Part shown: positions 18,540-27,595 of the stretch, one piece after another | Layout of the letters: each line of letters begins with the position of its first letter | How positions within the stretch are numbered: position 1 is the stretch's first letter | NCBI RefSeq assembly: GCF_040939125.1 | Contig: NZ_CP162495.1 | Coordinates: forward strand, 992,001 to 1,056,000 | Length of the DNA: 64,000 nt | From: Clostridium sp. BJN0013 | GTDB lineage: Bacteria > Bacillota > Clostridia > Clostridiales > Clostridiaceae | Direction: 5' to 3' | Notes under the pieces: model-generated | The model's input: the letters and a program-made list of their open reading frames with translations, nothing else | What the model was told of the DNA's origin: nothing | Database searches by the model: none | Translations under genes and position numbers: made by a program

Positions 18540-21500
18540 ATGAGTATAAGGTTTATATATGGAAGGGCAGGTAGTGGCAAAAGTTATTATTGTCTTGAAG
18601 ATATTAAAAAAAGAATACAAAAAGGTAGTGACAGAAATCTAATACTTCTAGTTCCAGAACAATTTTCCTTTCAGGCAGAGAAAAATTTAATAAAGTCAAT
18701 AGGAGAAAAGGGAACTTTAAAGGCGCAGGTGCTTAGTTTTAGAAGGATGGCTGAAAAAGTATTTGATGAAGTAGGAGGAGGAATTAAAAAACACATAAAT
18801 GATGCGGGCAAAAATATACTTTTGTATAAAATAATAGAAGAAAATAAGAATAAATTAAAAGTTTACAAAACTTCTGCAAAAAAACGGGGTTTTGTAAACT
18901 TGGTTTCAGATATAATAGGAGAATTGAAGAAGTACAATATATCTCCTGAAATCTTAAAGGAAAATTTAGATAGGATAGAAAATAAAAGTTTAAAAAATAA
19001 GTTAGAAGATATAGGAATGTTATTTTTGGAATTTCAAAATAGGCTTAGTAAAAATTATATAGATTTAGAAGATACATTGCACAGCCTATGTGAAAAATTA
19101 GATAAGTCTACTATTTTTAAAAATGCAGAGGTTTGGATAGATGAATTTTCCACTTTTACCCCCCAGGAATACAGTGTAATAGAAAAAATTATGTGCAGTG
19201 CGTATCGAGTAAATATAACCTTATGTATGGATGCATTGGGGGAATATTCAGAAAGGGAAAGCATGGACTTGTTTTTACCTATTAAAATTACAGAGCAAAA
19301 GATTTTACAAATAGCAAAAGAAAATAATATAACCTATCACAAACCAGTAAATTTAAGGTGTAGTCCCTGCTATAGATTTAAAAATAGTACCGCACTTCAA
19401 CACCTTCAACATTCTTTGTTCTCATATCCTTATAAGAGTTATGAAGAATCTACAGAAGACATAAAGATATTCAAAGCTTTAAATAAATATACTGAAATAG
19501 ATTATATTGCAAGAGACATAGTAAAAGCTTGCAGGGACAAAAATCTTAGATTTAAGGATATTGCGGTGGTTACAGGAGATTTAGATGAATATGAAAATTT
19601 AATAAAAGCAGTATTTAATCAATATGACATACCTTATTTTATAGATAGAAAAAGAGAAATTATTCATAACCAAATTGTAGTTTTAATAATTTCTGCCGTT
19701 GAGATATTGGCTAAAAACTGGTCTTATGAGTCTGTGTTTAGATATTTAAAAACAGGACTTTTGGATTTAGAATTTGATGATATAGATATGCTGGAGAATT
19801 ATGTGCTGGCTAATGGAATAAGGGGAAAACAATGGCTGGATACAAAACCTTGGAGTTTTAAGATAAATTATGGTAATTTTAAAGAGGGTGACTGTGAAGA
19901 GGAGGAAGAATATTTAAATAGAATAAATTTCATAAGGAATAAGGTTAGAGAACCAATTTTAAAACTTTCTTCTGATATAAAAGGAAGGAAAAAAGGAAGG
20001 CATATATGTGAGGGATTATATAATTTTTTATGTGAGTTAAAAATACCAGAAAAGGTAGAAGAACTTATAATAGAATTCAGAAATAGTGATAAATTAGATA
20101 AGGCAAATGAGTATAGTCAAATCTGGGATATAGTGGTAGATGTATTGGATCAAATTGTAGACGTAATAGGAGACCAATCTTTTGGTATGGAAATATTTAA
20201 CGAACTATTGGTAATAGGTTTTTCGCAATATGAAATAGGGGTAATACCTCCTGCGTTAGATCAAGTTTTGGTAAGTAATATAACCAGAATAAAGAGTTAT
20301 AATATAAGTGCACTCTACATAGCTGGCGTCAATGATGGAATCTTTCCTGTAACTATATTGCCAGAGGGAATTTTTACAGATCAGGATAGGGATGAACTTA
20401 AGGAAAATGGATTGGAAATAGCACCTAATACAAGAAGCAGGGCTTTCGAAGAACAATTTTTAATATATTCTACATTAACCATAGTAGATAAATATTTAAC
20501 ATTGACTTATTCTATGAGCGATGAAGAAGGGAAAGCTAAAAGACCTTCTGTCGTTATATCCATGATAAAAAAATTATTTCCTAAATTACAGGAAAAAAGC
20601 AATTTGTTGGATGCATCAGGCTGTGAAGAGGGAATAGAAGCTGTAAACAGTCCTAAAGCCACCTTTAATATGTTAATTTCAAATATAAGGAAAAATTTAG
20701 GCCATAAAGAAAATATAAATTTACTTTGGATAGGTGTCTATAGGTGGTACAGAGAACATGAAATCTGGAATAAAAGACTAGAGACAGTGTTAGGTGCATT
20801 TTATTACAATAATGAAATTAAAATTTCAGATTTAGCTAAGATTAGAAGGCTTTATGGAAAACATCTAAATATGAGCGTTTCAAGGTTAGAAAAATTTGCA
20901 CAATGTCCTTTTGGGTATTTTGTACAATATGGACTTAAAGTTAAAGACAGGGAAATGTATAGTTTAAGTGCTCCAGATCTAGGAAGCTTTATGCATGGCA
21001 TACTTGAAAGATTTTCTATTAAGCTAAAAGAAAAAAATTTAACCTGGGAGAGTGTAGATGAAAGATATTGCGAAGAAAATGTAAAGGCTTTAATAGATAA
21101 TGCTTTAGACAATAGTCCTAATTTCATACTAAACAGTTCTAAAAAATATAAACATATTACAGATAAATTAAAGAAAACACTTACAAGGTCGGTATGGCTT
21201 ATAGCACAACATATGAAAAAAGGGAATTTTATACCTAGGGCCTATGAACTTGTCTTTGGTGAAATAGGTGATTTTCCTTCTATTTCAATAGAGTTAGATT
21301 CAGGAGAAAAAGTTAGTCTTACAGGAAAAGTAGACAGAGTAGATACAGCAAGGGAAGATATAACAACTTATATTAGAATAGTAGATTATAAATCAGGTAC
21401 CAAGGAATTTAGACTTTCTGACGTATATTATGGTTTTCAATTACAGCTTTTAATATATTTGGATGCTATACTTACAGAGTTTGATAAAATGACTAAAGGG

Positions 21501-21992
21501 AAATCTATTCCTGCTGGATTACTATATTTTAAGTTACAAGACCCCATACTAAAGACTAAAGGAAATATATCTGACCATGAAATAGAAGATAGAATAACTA
21601 AAAGTTTAAAAATGGATGGATTGCTTTTAAATGATGTAAATGTAATAAAAAAGATGGATACTAGTATGGAAAAGAGTTCAGATATTATATCTGTTTCCAT
21701 AAAGAAGGATGGAAATCTTTCTAAGTCCAAATCGTCATTGGCCACAAGAAAGCAGTTTGAAATTCTAAGGAAGTATGTAAAAAAAACTATAGCAGATTTA
21801 TGTAAAAAAATATTGGCTGGAAATATAGAAGTTACCCCTTATAAAAATAAAACTAAAAATGGCTGTAGTTATTGTGAATATTCGGCTATATGTCAATTTG
21901 ATACTTCTATAAAAGGAAATAAATATAGAATAATTGAAGATAAAAGTGATGAAGAAATATGGAGGAGTATAGAAAATAAAATTGAAGAATAG
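18540..21992 (+). CDS. addB: AddB subunit of the ATP-dependent helicase-nuclease AddAB
   Basis: A 1150-residue AddB, which with AddA processes double-strand DNA ends for recombinational repair and recognises Chi. The N-terminal Walker A GRAGSGKS is at residues 8-15. A RecB-type nuclease domain lies near the C-terminus (RIVDYKSGTKEF near residue 950), and the four iron-sulfur cysteines are Cys789, Cys1109, Cys1112 and Cys1118 (CPFGYF, then CSYCEYSAIC). Length is normal. In most Firmicutes addA lies directly downstream, but here surE follows, so addA must be elsewhere or absent. RBS is AGGTGTGA. Confidence 0.95.
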   Translation: MSIRFIYGRAGSGKSYYCLEDIKKRIQKGSDRNLILLVPEQFSFQAEKNLIKSIGEKGTLKAQVLSFRRMAEKVFDEVGGGIKKHINDAGKNILLYKIIEENKNKLKVYKTSAKKRGFVNLVSDIIGELKKYNISPEILKENLDRIENKSLKNKLEDIGMLFLEFQNRLSKNYIDLEDTLHSLCEKLDKSTIFKNAEVWIDEFSTFTPQEYSVIEKIMCSAYRVNITLCMDALGEYSERESMDLFLPIKITEQKILQIAKENNITYHKPVNLRCSPCYRFKNSTALQHLQHSLFSYPYKSYEESTEDIKIFKALNKYTEIDYIARDIVKACRDKNLRFKDIAVVTGDLDEYENLIKAVFNQYDIPYFIDRKREIIHNQIVVLIISAVEILAKNWSYESVFRYLKTGLLDLEFDDIDMLENYVLANGIRGKQWLDTKPWSFKINYGNFKEGDCEEEEEYLNRINFIRNKVREPILKLSSDIKGRKKGRHICEGLYNFLCELKIPEKVEELIIEFRNSDKLDKANEYSQIWDIVVDVLDQIVDVIGDQSFGMEIFNELLVIGFSQYEIGVIPPALDQVLVSNITRIKSYNISALYIAGVNDGIFPVTILPEGIFTDQDRDELKENGLEIAPNTRSRAFEEQFLIYSTLTIVDKYLTLTYSMSDEEGKAKRPSVVISMIKKLFPKLQEKSNLLDASGCEEGIEAVNSPKATFNMLISNIRKNLGHKENINLLWIGVYRWYREHEIWNKRLETVLGAFYYNNEIKISDLAKIRRLYGKHLNMSVSRLEKFAQCPFGYFVQYGLKVKDREMYSLSAPDLGSFMHGILERFSIKLKEKNLTWESVDERYCEENVKALIDNALDNSPNFILNSSKKYKHITDKLKKTLTRSVWLIAQHMKKGNFIPRAYELVFGEIGDFPSISIELDSGEKVSLTGKVDRVDTAREDITTYIRIVDYKSGTKEFRLSDVYYGFQLQLLIYLDAILTEFDKMTKGKSIPAGLLYFKLQDPILKTKGNISDHEIEDRITKSLKMDGLLLNDVNVIKKMDTSMEKSSDIISVSIKKDGNLSKSKSSLATRKQFEILRKYVKKTIADLCKKILAGNIEVTPYKNKTKNGCSYCEYSAICQFDTSIKGNKYRIIEDKSDEEIWRSIENKIEE

Positions 21993-22048
21993 GACGTTAA
22001 TAATTTTTGATTTGAATATACATTATAATTAGCATTGGAGGATAAAGA

Positions 22049-22786
22049 ATGAGATTATTGTTGACTAACGATGATGGAATAATGGCGGAAGGAATACACG
22101 TACTGGCTAAACATTTTGAAAAAGATAATGAAGTTATAATTGCAGCACCGGATATACAACGAAGTGGCAGCGGTCATTGCATAACTACTGTACCAGGTGA
22201 ATTAACTGTACAGGAAGTAAAACTTAAAGGAATAAATTCAAAAGCTTATAGCATTAATGGTACTCCAGCAGATTGTGCCAGATTAGGAGTGCGAAAATTG
22301 GGAAATGATCAAATAGATATGGTTATATCTGGAATAAATAATGGCTTTAATTTAGGTATAGACTCATTATATTCTGGAACTGTATCTGCAGCTATAGAAG
22401 CTGCTATATGTGAGGTGCCTTCCATAGCTGTATCCCTTGATACTAAGGGAGGAAATTATGATTACAATATAGCAGCGGAATATGCTCTGGAAGTTTTCTC
22501 TATATATAAAGATAAATATAAAGGTAAAGATGAAAATATAGTTTTAAGTTTAAATGTACCATGTTTACCTAGGGAGGAAATAAAGGGGTTAAAGGTATGC
22601 AGAGTTGGATTCAAATATCATCTTCAGGAAATATATGATAAGGGAGAAAAGATAGAAGAGCTAAGTTACAATTATACGGACATATATTATGTGAAAAGAG
22701 GATATGCGGCACTTAGTCCCTTGCACTATGATTTAACTAATTATAAAATATTAGAGGATGTTAATAATCTTTTTGCTGAAAAATAA
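22049..22786 (+). CDS. surE: 5'/3'-nucleotidase SurE
   Basis: A 245-residue phosphatase that removes phosphate from nucleoside 5'- and 3'-monophosphates using a divalent metal. The N-terminal metal site LLLTNDDG (Asp8, Asp9), the APDIQRSGSG loop and GINNGFNLGIDSLYSGTVSAA are all characteristic. Length is normal. It starts 56 bp after addB on the same strand with TTGGAGG before ATG, so cotranscription with addB is possible. Confidence 0.96.
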   Translation: MRLLLTNDDGIMAEGIHVLAKHFEKDNEVIIAAPDIQRSGSGHCITTVPGELTVQEVKLKGINSKAYSINGTPADCARLGVRKLGNDQIDMVISGINNGFNLGIDSLYSGTVSAAIEAAICEVPSIAVSLDTKGGNYDYNIAAEYALEVFSIYKDKYKGKDENIVLSLNVPCLPREEIKGLKVCRVGFKYHLQEIYDKGEKIEELSYNYTDIYYVKRGYAALSPLHYDLTNYKILEDVNNLFAEK

Positions 22787-22882
22787 TATGTATGTATTTA
22801 AACTATATATTGTATTTTTCTTGATCTAGAATTATAGATATATCAGTTCTAATTATACAAAACAAGAGGAGGAAAATTTTTA

Positions 22883-23530
22883 ATGAAACTATTTATAGAT
22901 ACTGCTAATGTTGATGAAATAAGAAAAGCTAATGAGATGGGTATAATATGTGGAGTTACAACTAACCCTTCCTTAATTGCTAAGGAAGGCAGAAATTTTA
23001 AAGAAGTGGTAAAAGAAATAACTGATATAGTAGACGGTCCTATTAGTGCAGAAGTAATAAGTTTAGAATCTGAAGGTATGATAAAGGAAGCTAGAGAACT
23101 TGTAAAAATACATAAGAATATTGTAATAAAAATTCCAATGACACAAGAGGGGCTAAAAGCAGTGAAAGTTCTTTCACAGGAAGGGATAAAGACCAATGTA
23201 ACTTTAATTTTTTCTGGAGCACAGGCACTTTTAGCTGCAAAAGCGGGAGCTACATATGTAAGTCCGTTCCTTGGAAGACTAGATGATATAGGTATGGATG
23301 GAATTAAATTAATAGAGGAAATAGTAACCATATTTAAAGTACAAAATATAGTTACTGAAATTATAGCTGCTAGTATAAGAGGACCTATACATGTGGTTAA
23401 ATCTGCTGCAGTAGGATCTCATATTGCTACAGTTCCATATAAAGTTTTAATGCAGATGTGTAAACATCCTTTAACTGATCTTGGAATAGAAAGATTTCTT
23501 AAAGATTGGGAAACTGTTTCTGACAAATAA
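22883..23530 (+). CDS. Transaldolase/fructose-6-phosphate aldolase family protein
   Basis: A 215-residue small transaldolase (TalC/FSA group), a cytoplasmic TIM-barrel class I aldolase. The Schiff-base lysine is Lys83 in NIVIKIPMT; the N-terminus [10 protein letters not shown] and [13 protein letters not shown] are signature sequences. The short form includes genuine transaldolases (pentose phosphate pathway) and fructose-6-phosphate aldolases; sequence alone does not settle which, though in clostridia lacking a long transaldolase the former is likely. AGAGGAGG precedes the ATG. Confidence 0.93.
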   Translation: MKLFIDTANVDEIRKANEMGIICGVTTNPSLIAKEGRNFKEVVKEITDIVDGPISAEVISLESEGMIKEARELVKIHKNIVIKIPMTQEGLKAVKVLSQEGIKTNVTLIFSGAQALLAAKAGATYVSPFLGRLDDIGMDGIKLIEEIVTIFKVQNIVTEIIAASIRGPIHVVKSAAVGSHIATVPYKVLMQMCKHPLTDLGIERFLKDWETVSDK

Positions 23531-23590
23531 TATGTATTATACAATTACTAAATTTGTCATTAATTATATAATAATTTTCAGAATACATAG

Positions 23591-23619
23591 TTGACATAAT
23601 AAATTGGTTGTTATATAAT
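23591..23619 (+). promoter_or_regulatory. Fully consensus housekeeping promoter
   Basis: TTGACA at 23591-23596, a 17-base spacer, and TATAAT at 23614-23619: a perfect sigma-A type promoter. No protein gene follows on this strand before the terminator at 23873, so it appears to drive a non-coding RNA. Confidence 0.88.
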
Positions 23620-23625
23620 GACTAT

Positions 23626-23898
23626 GAAATAAAAGTTAATTGAGTATAAATTGTAGATAACTGATTATATTCTGAAATATACGCAAGCTTTTTTTTGAAC
23701 TACATTATTTAAACGGAAGTTCAATATTTAGATGGGTACATGTATCCTCTGTTAGTTGTTAATACGAGGAAGATGAAGACATCTGTGAGGACATCCACCT
23801 GTAGTTATATAGGTGTCAAAATAAAGCTTATCGGTATTTTGGATGAGTGTAATCGTTAAGGTTATGATTTTTAAAGAGAGATTTTAATCTCTCTTTTT
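23626..23898 (+). ncRNA. Putative abundant structured non-coding RNA, about 270 nt
   Basis: Bounded by a perfect promoter and an intrinsic terminator, with no credible reading frame inside. Several local helices can be drawn: TTGAAC/GTTCAA (about 23695-23723), TCCTC/GAGGA (about 23755-23770), AGATG/CATCT (about 23771-23783) and CACCT/AGGTG (about 23796-23815), and the segment GGACATCC can pair with GGATGAGTG near 23841. I see no SRP Alu/helix-8 consensus, no tmRNA or RNase P signature and no riboswitch core I know. Clostridial stand-alone RNAs of this size include the raiA-motif RNA; membership is a guess. Existence as a transcript is well supported, identity is open. Confidence 0.6.
23873..23898 (+). 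terminator. Intrinsic terminator of the ncRNA unit
   Basis: AAAGAGAGATT, then AATCTCTCTTTTT: an 8-10 bp stem with a T-run. It lies just before the 3' end of the opposing gene. Confidence 0.85.
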
Positions 23899-23942
23899 AC
23901 GTAATTATATAGTGAAAGCGGTGATATTAATAGAGATTGATG

Positions 23943-24902
23943 TTAGTTAATTGATTCTGCTATAGATATTATAGACTCTTTAGATATGTTACCATATAAG
24001 GTGTATTCAATATTATCTTTAGTCCATGCTATTTGTACTATAGGAGAATCTGAAGCAGCAGAGCCATTATTTATATATATGTAGCCTTGAATTTCATCAT
24101 TAATAGATACTTTTTCCCCAGGAATACTAGAAGAAAGTTTTTTACTTTGAGTTAATTTGAAATATTTATTTTCAGGACTGCTGTAATCTATAGTTATAAT
24201 TTTTTCTGTTTCTATATCTTCGGGAATATGTATATCTGTCAGTTTAAAATTTTCTGGTATATAAGAAGGCATAGAAATTGTTCCTCCAAAATAATTTTGA
24301 GCATTAGCAAGACTTACCATATCTGGAGAAATAGTAGTATTTTTATTTAACTCTTCTGTTGGATTTGTAATGGGTTCATCTTCAGGTTCTGGATTTTCAT
24401 TTTTAGCTATGTATTCAGTATTATCATTTAATTTGGGTTGCGGATCTTTAGTAGTATTGTTATTATTTATATTTGAATCTGAAGTAGAGTTAGAGTTTGA
24501 ATCTACATCTTTTTTGGTGTTTTGAGAAATTTCACTGTTAATTGAGGAATTCTCTGTAGAAGGTATAGATTTTTTTGATTTATCTTCTGTAGTTTTTAAT
24601 TCCGTATCTGTGGATTTTCCTATAATTTTATCTAAGGCTTTAATAGACACTCTTGCAATAGGATTATTATATATATATTTCTTAGCTATATCGTTATGGA
24701 AATTAGCATAATAATATTGATAATCTATTAAAGTAAATACAATTATTGCAGTAAATATACCTATAGCATATATAGGTTTTAATTTTAATCTTTTTTTACG
24801 TTTACATTTTTTTAGAGTACTATCTTTTAACTTTTCAGTTACATGAATGTCTTTTAAAACTAAATTAGTTATTTCCCTTAAATTTCTCATGTTATCCTTC
24901 AT
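23943..24902 (-). CDS. Membrane protein with C-terminal DUF4367-like domain, probable anti-sigma partner
   Basis: About 319 residues: a basic N-terminal cytoplasmic part, one membrane helix (IYAIGIFTAIIVFTLIDY, near residue 50), a long low-complexity linker rich in Ser, Asn, Thr and Glu, and a C-terminal extracytoplasmic domain (about 205-319) resembling DUF4367 (GGTISMPSYIPENFKLTDIH and a VQIAWTKDNIEYTLYG ending). It overlaps the end of the ECF sigma gene in another frame, typical of sigma/anti-sigma pairs. The start is uncertain: GTG at 24917, ATG at 24902 or ATG at 24890, the last having AAGGA close by. A zinc-finger anti-sigma motif is not visible. Confidence 0.78.
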   Translation of the reverse strand: MKDNMRNLREITNLVLKDIHVTEKLKDSTLKKCKRKKRLKLKPIYAIGIFTAIIVFTLIDYQYYYANFHNDIAKKYIYNNPIARVSIKALDKIIGKSTDTELKTTEDKSKKSIPSTENSSINSEISQNTKKDVDSNSNSTSDSNINNNNTTKDPQPKLNDNTEYIAKNENPEPEDEPITNPTEELNKNTTISPDMVSLANAQNYFGGTISMPSYIPENFKLTDIHIPEDIETEKIITIDYSSPENKYFKLTQSKKLSSSIPGEKVSINDEIQGYIYINNGSAASDSPIVQIAWTKDNIEYTLYGNISKESIISIAESIN

Positions 24903-25413
24903 ATTCAATACTACCACCTATATTATATTTTAATATTCCTCTTGCTCTATAAAGTCTGCTTCTTACAGTACCTTCAGGTATCTTTAAAATTTTACTTATT
25001 TCGGAGGTGGACAACTCCTGATAATAATACAAAAGTATAACTTCCTTGTATTTTTTTGGCAAATCCATAACCTTTTTTAAAACATCTTCGTATTCAATAT
25101 TTTTAATTACCGTATCTTCTATGTCATTTAAATTCTCTGTAGAATTAAATATTCCATATTCAGTATCATCAAATCGTAGAACTTTTTTTATCCAACAACT
25201 TCTAAGTATATCTCTACAGGTGTTTATAGTTATAGTAAGTATCCAAGTTTTTTCACTGCTTTTGCCGTTGAATTTATGAAAGTTCTTATAAACTTTTACA
25301 AATACATCTTGAAAGACATCTTCTGCTAGGTGTATATCCTTAAGGTAAATATAAGCAGTTCGCAGTATGTCATTTCCATAACAATTCATTAGCCTTTCCA
25401 GCTCTTTGTCCAA
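24892..25413 (-). CDS. ECF-type RNA polymerase sigma factor
   Basis: A 173-residue extracytoplasmic function sigma factor that redirects RNA polymerase to a small regulon. Region 2 (about residues 10-75: LRTAYIYLKDIHLAEDVFQDVFVKV, then KTWILTITINTCRD) and region 4 (about 112-165: YYQELSTSEISKILKIPEGTVRSRLYRAR) are complete. Translation starts at TTG behind AAAGGAGG. The downstream overlapping membrane protein probably restrains it. No target promoter could be identified, although ECF operons are often self-regulated. Confidence 0.93.
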   Translation of the reverse strand: MDKELERLMNCYGNDILRTAYIYLKDIHLAEDVFQDVFVKVYKNFHKFNGKSSEKTWILTITINTCRDILRSCWIKKVLRFDDTEYGIFNSTENLNDIEDTVIKNIEYEDVLKKVMDLPKKYKEVILLYYYQELSTSEISKILKIPEGTVRSRLYRARGILKYNIGGSIEYEG

Positions 25414-25901
25414 ATTATCCTCCTTTCTCTATATTAGACGGAATATACATATTTTATGCTCCTGCTTTATGGACATATTTTCATAGTGTTAATTAAAAAA
25501 TATGAGTTATTCCGTAATTCTATATATAGGTTATAATTTTTATCTTGTGTAAAAATTATTATTTTTTTAGTTATATAACTGTTTTTGATATGCATTTTTG
25601 AGTAATCCTTATTAAAACACTCATTATAATTAATTTTAAATTAGGAATTTTAAACTGTAAAGTATTTAAATTTTCTTGAAATTAATATTTTTAAAATATA
25701 ATTAGAATTGGGTGTTAGTTAATTTCAGTCTTTAGATAAAATTTTATTAACAAATTATATGTTTTTGTATATAATAAAATTAAATAAATTTATATTTTAA
25801 TTTTAAAAATAAAAATATTTTATAATATTTTGCTTGATTATATTAAATTTATGTAGTATTATGAAACTGTAAATTTAATACATAGTAAATTAATAATAAT
25901 T
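25414..25901. other. Gene-free AT-rich region upstream of the T-box
   Basis: Nearly 490 bp with no credible reading frame. It contains a short remnant of the dispersed repeat at 25707-25742 and, close to its right end (about 25830-25860), TTGCTT and TAGTAT spaced 18 bases apart, a plausible promoter for the T-box transcript. Confidence 0.5.
25707..25742 (+). repeat. Dispersed repeat remnant, copy E
   Basis: GGTGTTAGTTAATTTCAGTC, then TTTAGATAAAA: the terminal segment of the repeat only, compare GTATTAGTTAATTCTAGC and TTCGGATAA in copy K. Confidence 0.5.
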
Positions 25902-26186
25902 GCGATGATGAGAAGAGTAGATTACACAAAACTGCAAGAGAGAATTCCCCTTGGGTGTAAGGGAGTTTTGGTGGGAGGTAATTGAAGTGCATCTTGGAGC
26001 ACTGAGTTGAATCTTAGTAGATTTCAGCGTGTACGTACGTTAAAACGTTGAGGTATGATTGTACCAATAAAGAGTTTTCACATGTAAACTTGTATTTATA
26101 TAGTTTTTATTAAGTTTATATGGGATAAACAGAGTGGAACCGCGGAAGTAACCTTCTGCCTCTGTACAGAGGCAGAAGGTTTTTAT
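25902..26186 (+). ncRNA. T-box leader, probably cysteine-specific
   Basis: The conserved T-box AGAGTGGAACCGCGG is at 26131-26145 and is followed by a 15-bp terminator stem (ACCTTCTGCCTCTGT and its complement) with TTTTTATT. Upstream is a long stem I region that begins GATGAGAAGAGTAGATT. On its 3' side the segment GAAGTGCATC carries TGC at 25988-25990, a plausible cysteine specifier. A T-box senses uncharged tRNA and prevents termination. In Clostridium acetobutylicum the ubiG-mccBA operon is known to be under a cysteine T-box, and the same genes follow here, beyond an insertion sequence. The specifier assignment is inference. Confidence 0.92.
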
Positions 26187-26195
26187 TGTCTATAT

Positions 26196-26880
26196 GAAAA
26201 CCACCTGCTATGCAGGTGTGTTCAGAATAGCTTAAGCGGTGAACAAAAAACCTCACTTTGATAAAATAGAAGAGGTCTCGTCAACCAAATCTATAATCAA
26301 AGGAGGTTTGCCCTAAATGGACAGTAATAGTTTATCACATACTAAATGGAGATGTAAATATCATGTAGTATTTTCACCCAAATATAGAAGAAAAGAAATA
26401 TATGGAGAAAAAAGAAAAGAGATAGGAAAAATATTAAGGAAACTTTGTGAATGGAAAGGTGTAGAAATAATAGAGGCGAATGCATGTGAAGATCATATAC
26501 ATATGCTTTTATCGATACCACCAAAGACAAGTGTTTCAAGTTTTATGGGATTCTTGAAGGGAAAAAGTAGTCTAATGATATTTGAGAGATTTTCAAATTT
26601 AAAATATAAATATGGAAATAGGCACTTTTGGTGCAGAGGATTCTATGTAGACACAGTTGGAAAAAATAAAAAAGCAATAGAAGAATATATAAGAAATCAA
26701 CAGAAAGAAGATATGATCGCCGACCAAGTAAGTATGAAGGAATACATGGACCCTTTTAAGGGTAGCAAGTAACATAAATTGCGGCTGGCGAGATCTTTAA
26801 GATGCCTTGAGGCATAATGCTGGTAATGTGCCCTTATAGGGCTTAGGAAAAACCACCAGCTAAGCTGGTGGATATTTATT
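26196..26880 (+). mobile_element. IS200/IS605-family insertion sequence (tnpA only)
   Basis: About 685 bp. The left end carries the subterminal hairpin CACCTGC/GCAGGTG (26202-26218) and the right end CCACCAGC/GCTGGTGG (26853-26871), as in single-strand transposing IS200 elements, which have no terminal inverted repeats. It sits between the T-box terminator and ubiG, in the same orientation. AAACCTC at 26248-26254 can pair with GAGGTTT at 26303-26309, covering the tnpA ribosome binding site. Confidence 0.88.
26317..26772 (+). CDS. tnpA: IS200-type transposase TnpA (Y1 HUH)
   Basis: A 151-residue single-strand DNA transposase. The HUH motif is His60-Ile-His62 in CEDHIHMLLS and the catalytic tyrosine is Tyr124 in IEEYIRNQQ; SPKYRRKEIYG and KGKSSLMIFE are typical. 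Length is normal and the frame is intact, so it may be active. No TnpB is present. The AGGAGG RBS lies in a segment able to pair with upstream AAACCTC, a known way IS200 limits transposase translation. Confidence 0.95.
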   Translation: MDSNSLSHTKWRCKYHVVFSPKYRRKEIYGEKRKEIGKILRKLCEWKGVEIIEANACEDHIHMLLSIPPKTSVSSFMGFLKGKSSLMIFERFSNLKYKYGNRHFWCRGFYVDTVGKNKKAIEEYIRNQQKEDMIADQVSMKEYMDPFKGSK

Positions 26881-26959
26881 TTTCAAAATTCCGGAATTTG
26901 AAAAACATTTTTTATTTAGAATTAAAAATTAATTGTGTATTTTAGGAGGATAAATAATT

Positions 26960-27592
26960 ATGAATTCAGTAGCTTATTTTGATTCTATTGCAGATAAATG
27001 GAATGTAATTAGGGAAGATTATTTTGAGGATAGATTAAAGTATATTGTGCTTTCTAAGTTTAATATAAAGGATAAAATATGTGCAGATCTGGGCTGTGGA
27101 ACAGGATTTATTTCTTTAGCTCTATCTTCAGAAGCAAAATTGGTGTTTTCTATAGATAATTCTAGAAATATGTTAAAAGAATTGCATAATACATCTTCAA
27201 ATAGAGGAATAAAAAATATATATCCTATAAAAGGTTCTGCAGTGGATATTCCTTTATTTGATGAATCTATAGATGCTGTTTATATGAATATGGCACTTCA
27301 TCATGTTGTGGATGCTGAAAAAGTAGTAAAAGAAGCCTATAGAATTCTAAAAAATAAAGGGACATTTATCATATCAGATGTAGAAGAACATGATGGAGAG
27401 TGGGCAAGAATTGAAATGCATGATGAATGGCTGGGATTTTCCCATGAACAAATAAAACATTGGATGGATGAAGCAGGATTTAAAAAAATAGGGATTGAGA
27501 CTACAGATCTAAAAGGTAAGGCTTATTCAAGTAAAGGTGAATATACTGAAACAGGAATATTTATGGCGAGTGGGGTCAAGGAAGGAGAATAA
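26960..27592 (+). CDS. ubiG: SAM-dependent methyltransferase of the ubiG-mccBA operon
   Basis: A 210-residue class I methyltransferase: motif I is CADLGCGTGFISLAL (residues about 34-48), followed by the acidic SIDNS strand and a VYMNMALHHVV segment. In C. acetobutylicum and C. perfringens the gene called ubiG is the first of a sulfur operon that converts methionine to cysteine; the enzyme is thought to act on an S-adenosylmethionine-linked step, not ubiquinone. Here it stands directly before mccB (3 bp) and mccA, confirming the context. GGAGGA precedes the ATG. The IS200 upstream separates it from its T-box. Confidence 0.88.
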   Translation: MNSVAYFDSIADKWNVIREDYFEDRLKYIVLSKFNIKDKICADLGCGTGFISLALSSEAKLVFSIDNSRNMLKELHNTSSNRGIKNIYPIKGSAVDIPLFDESIDAVYMNMALHHVVDAEKVVKEAYRILKNKGTFIISDVEEHDGEWARIEMHDEWLGFSHEQIKHWMDEAGFKKIGIETTDLKGKAYSSKGEYTETGIFMASGVKEGE

Positions 27593-27595
27593 TTA

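Noticed and set aside
23626-23898. SRP RNA, tmRNA or RNase P RNA
   Set aside because: The GGUCAGG-type SRP loop, tmRNA tag region and RNase P conserved cores are absent, and the length fits only SRP among them.
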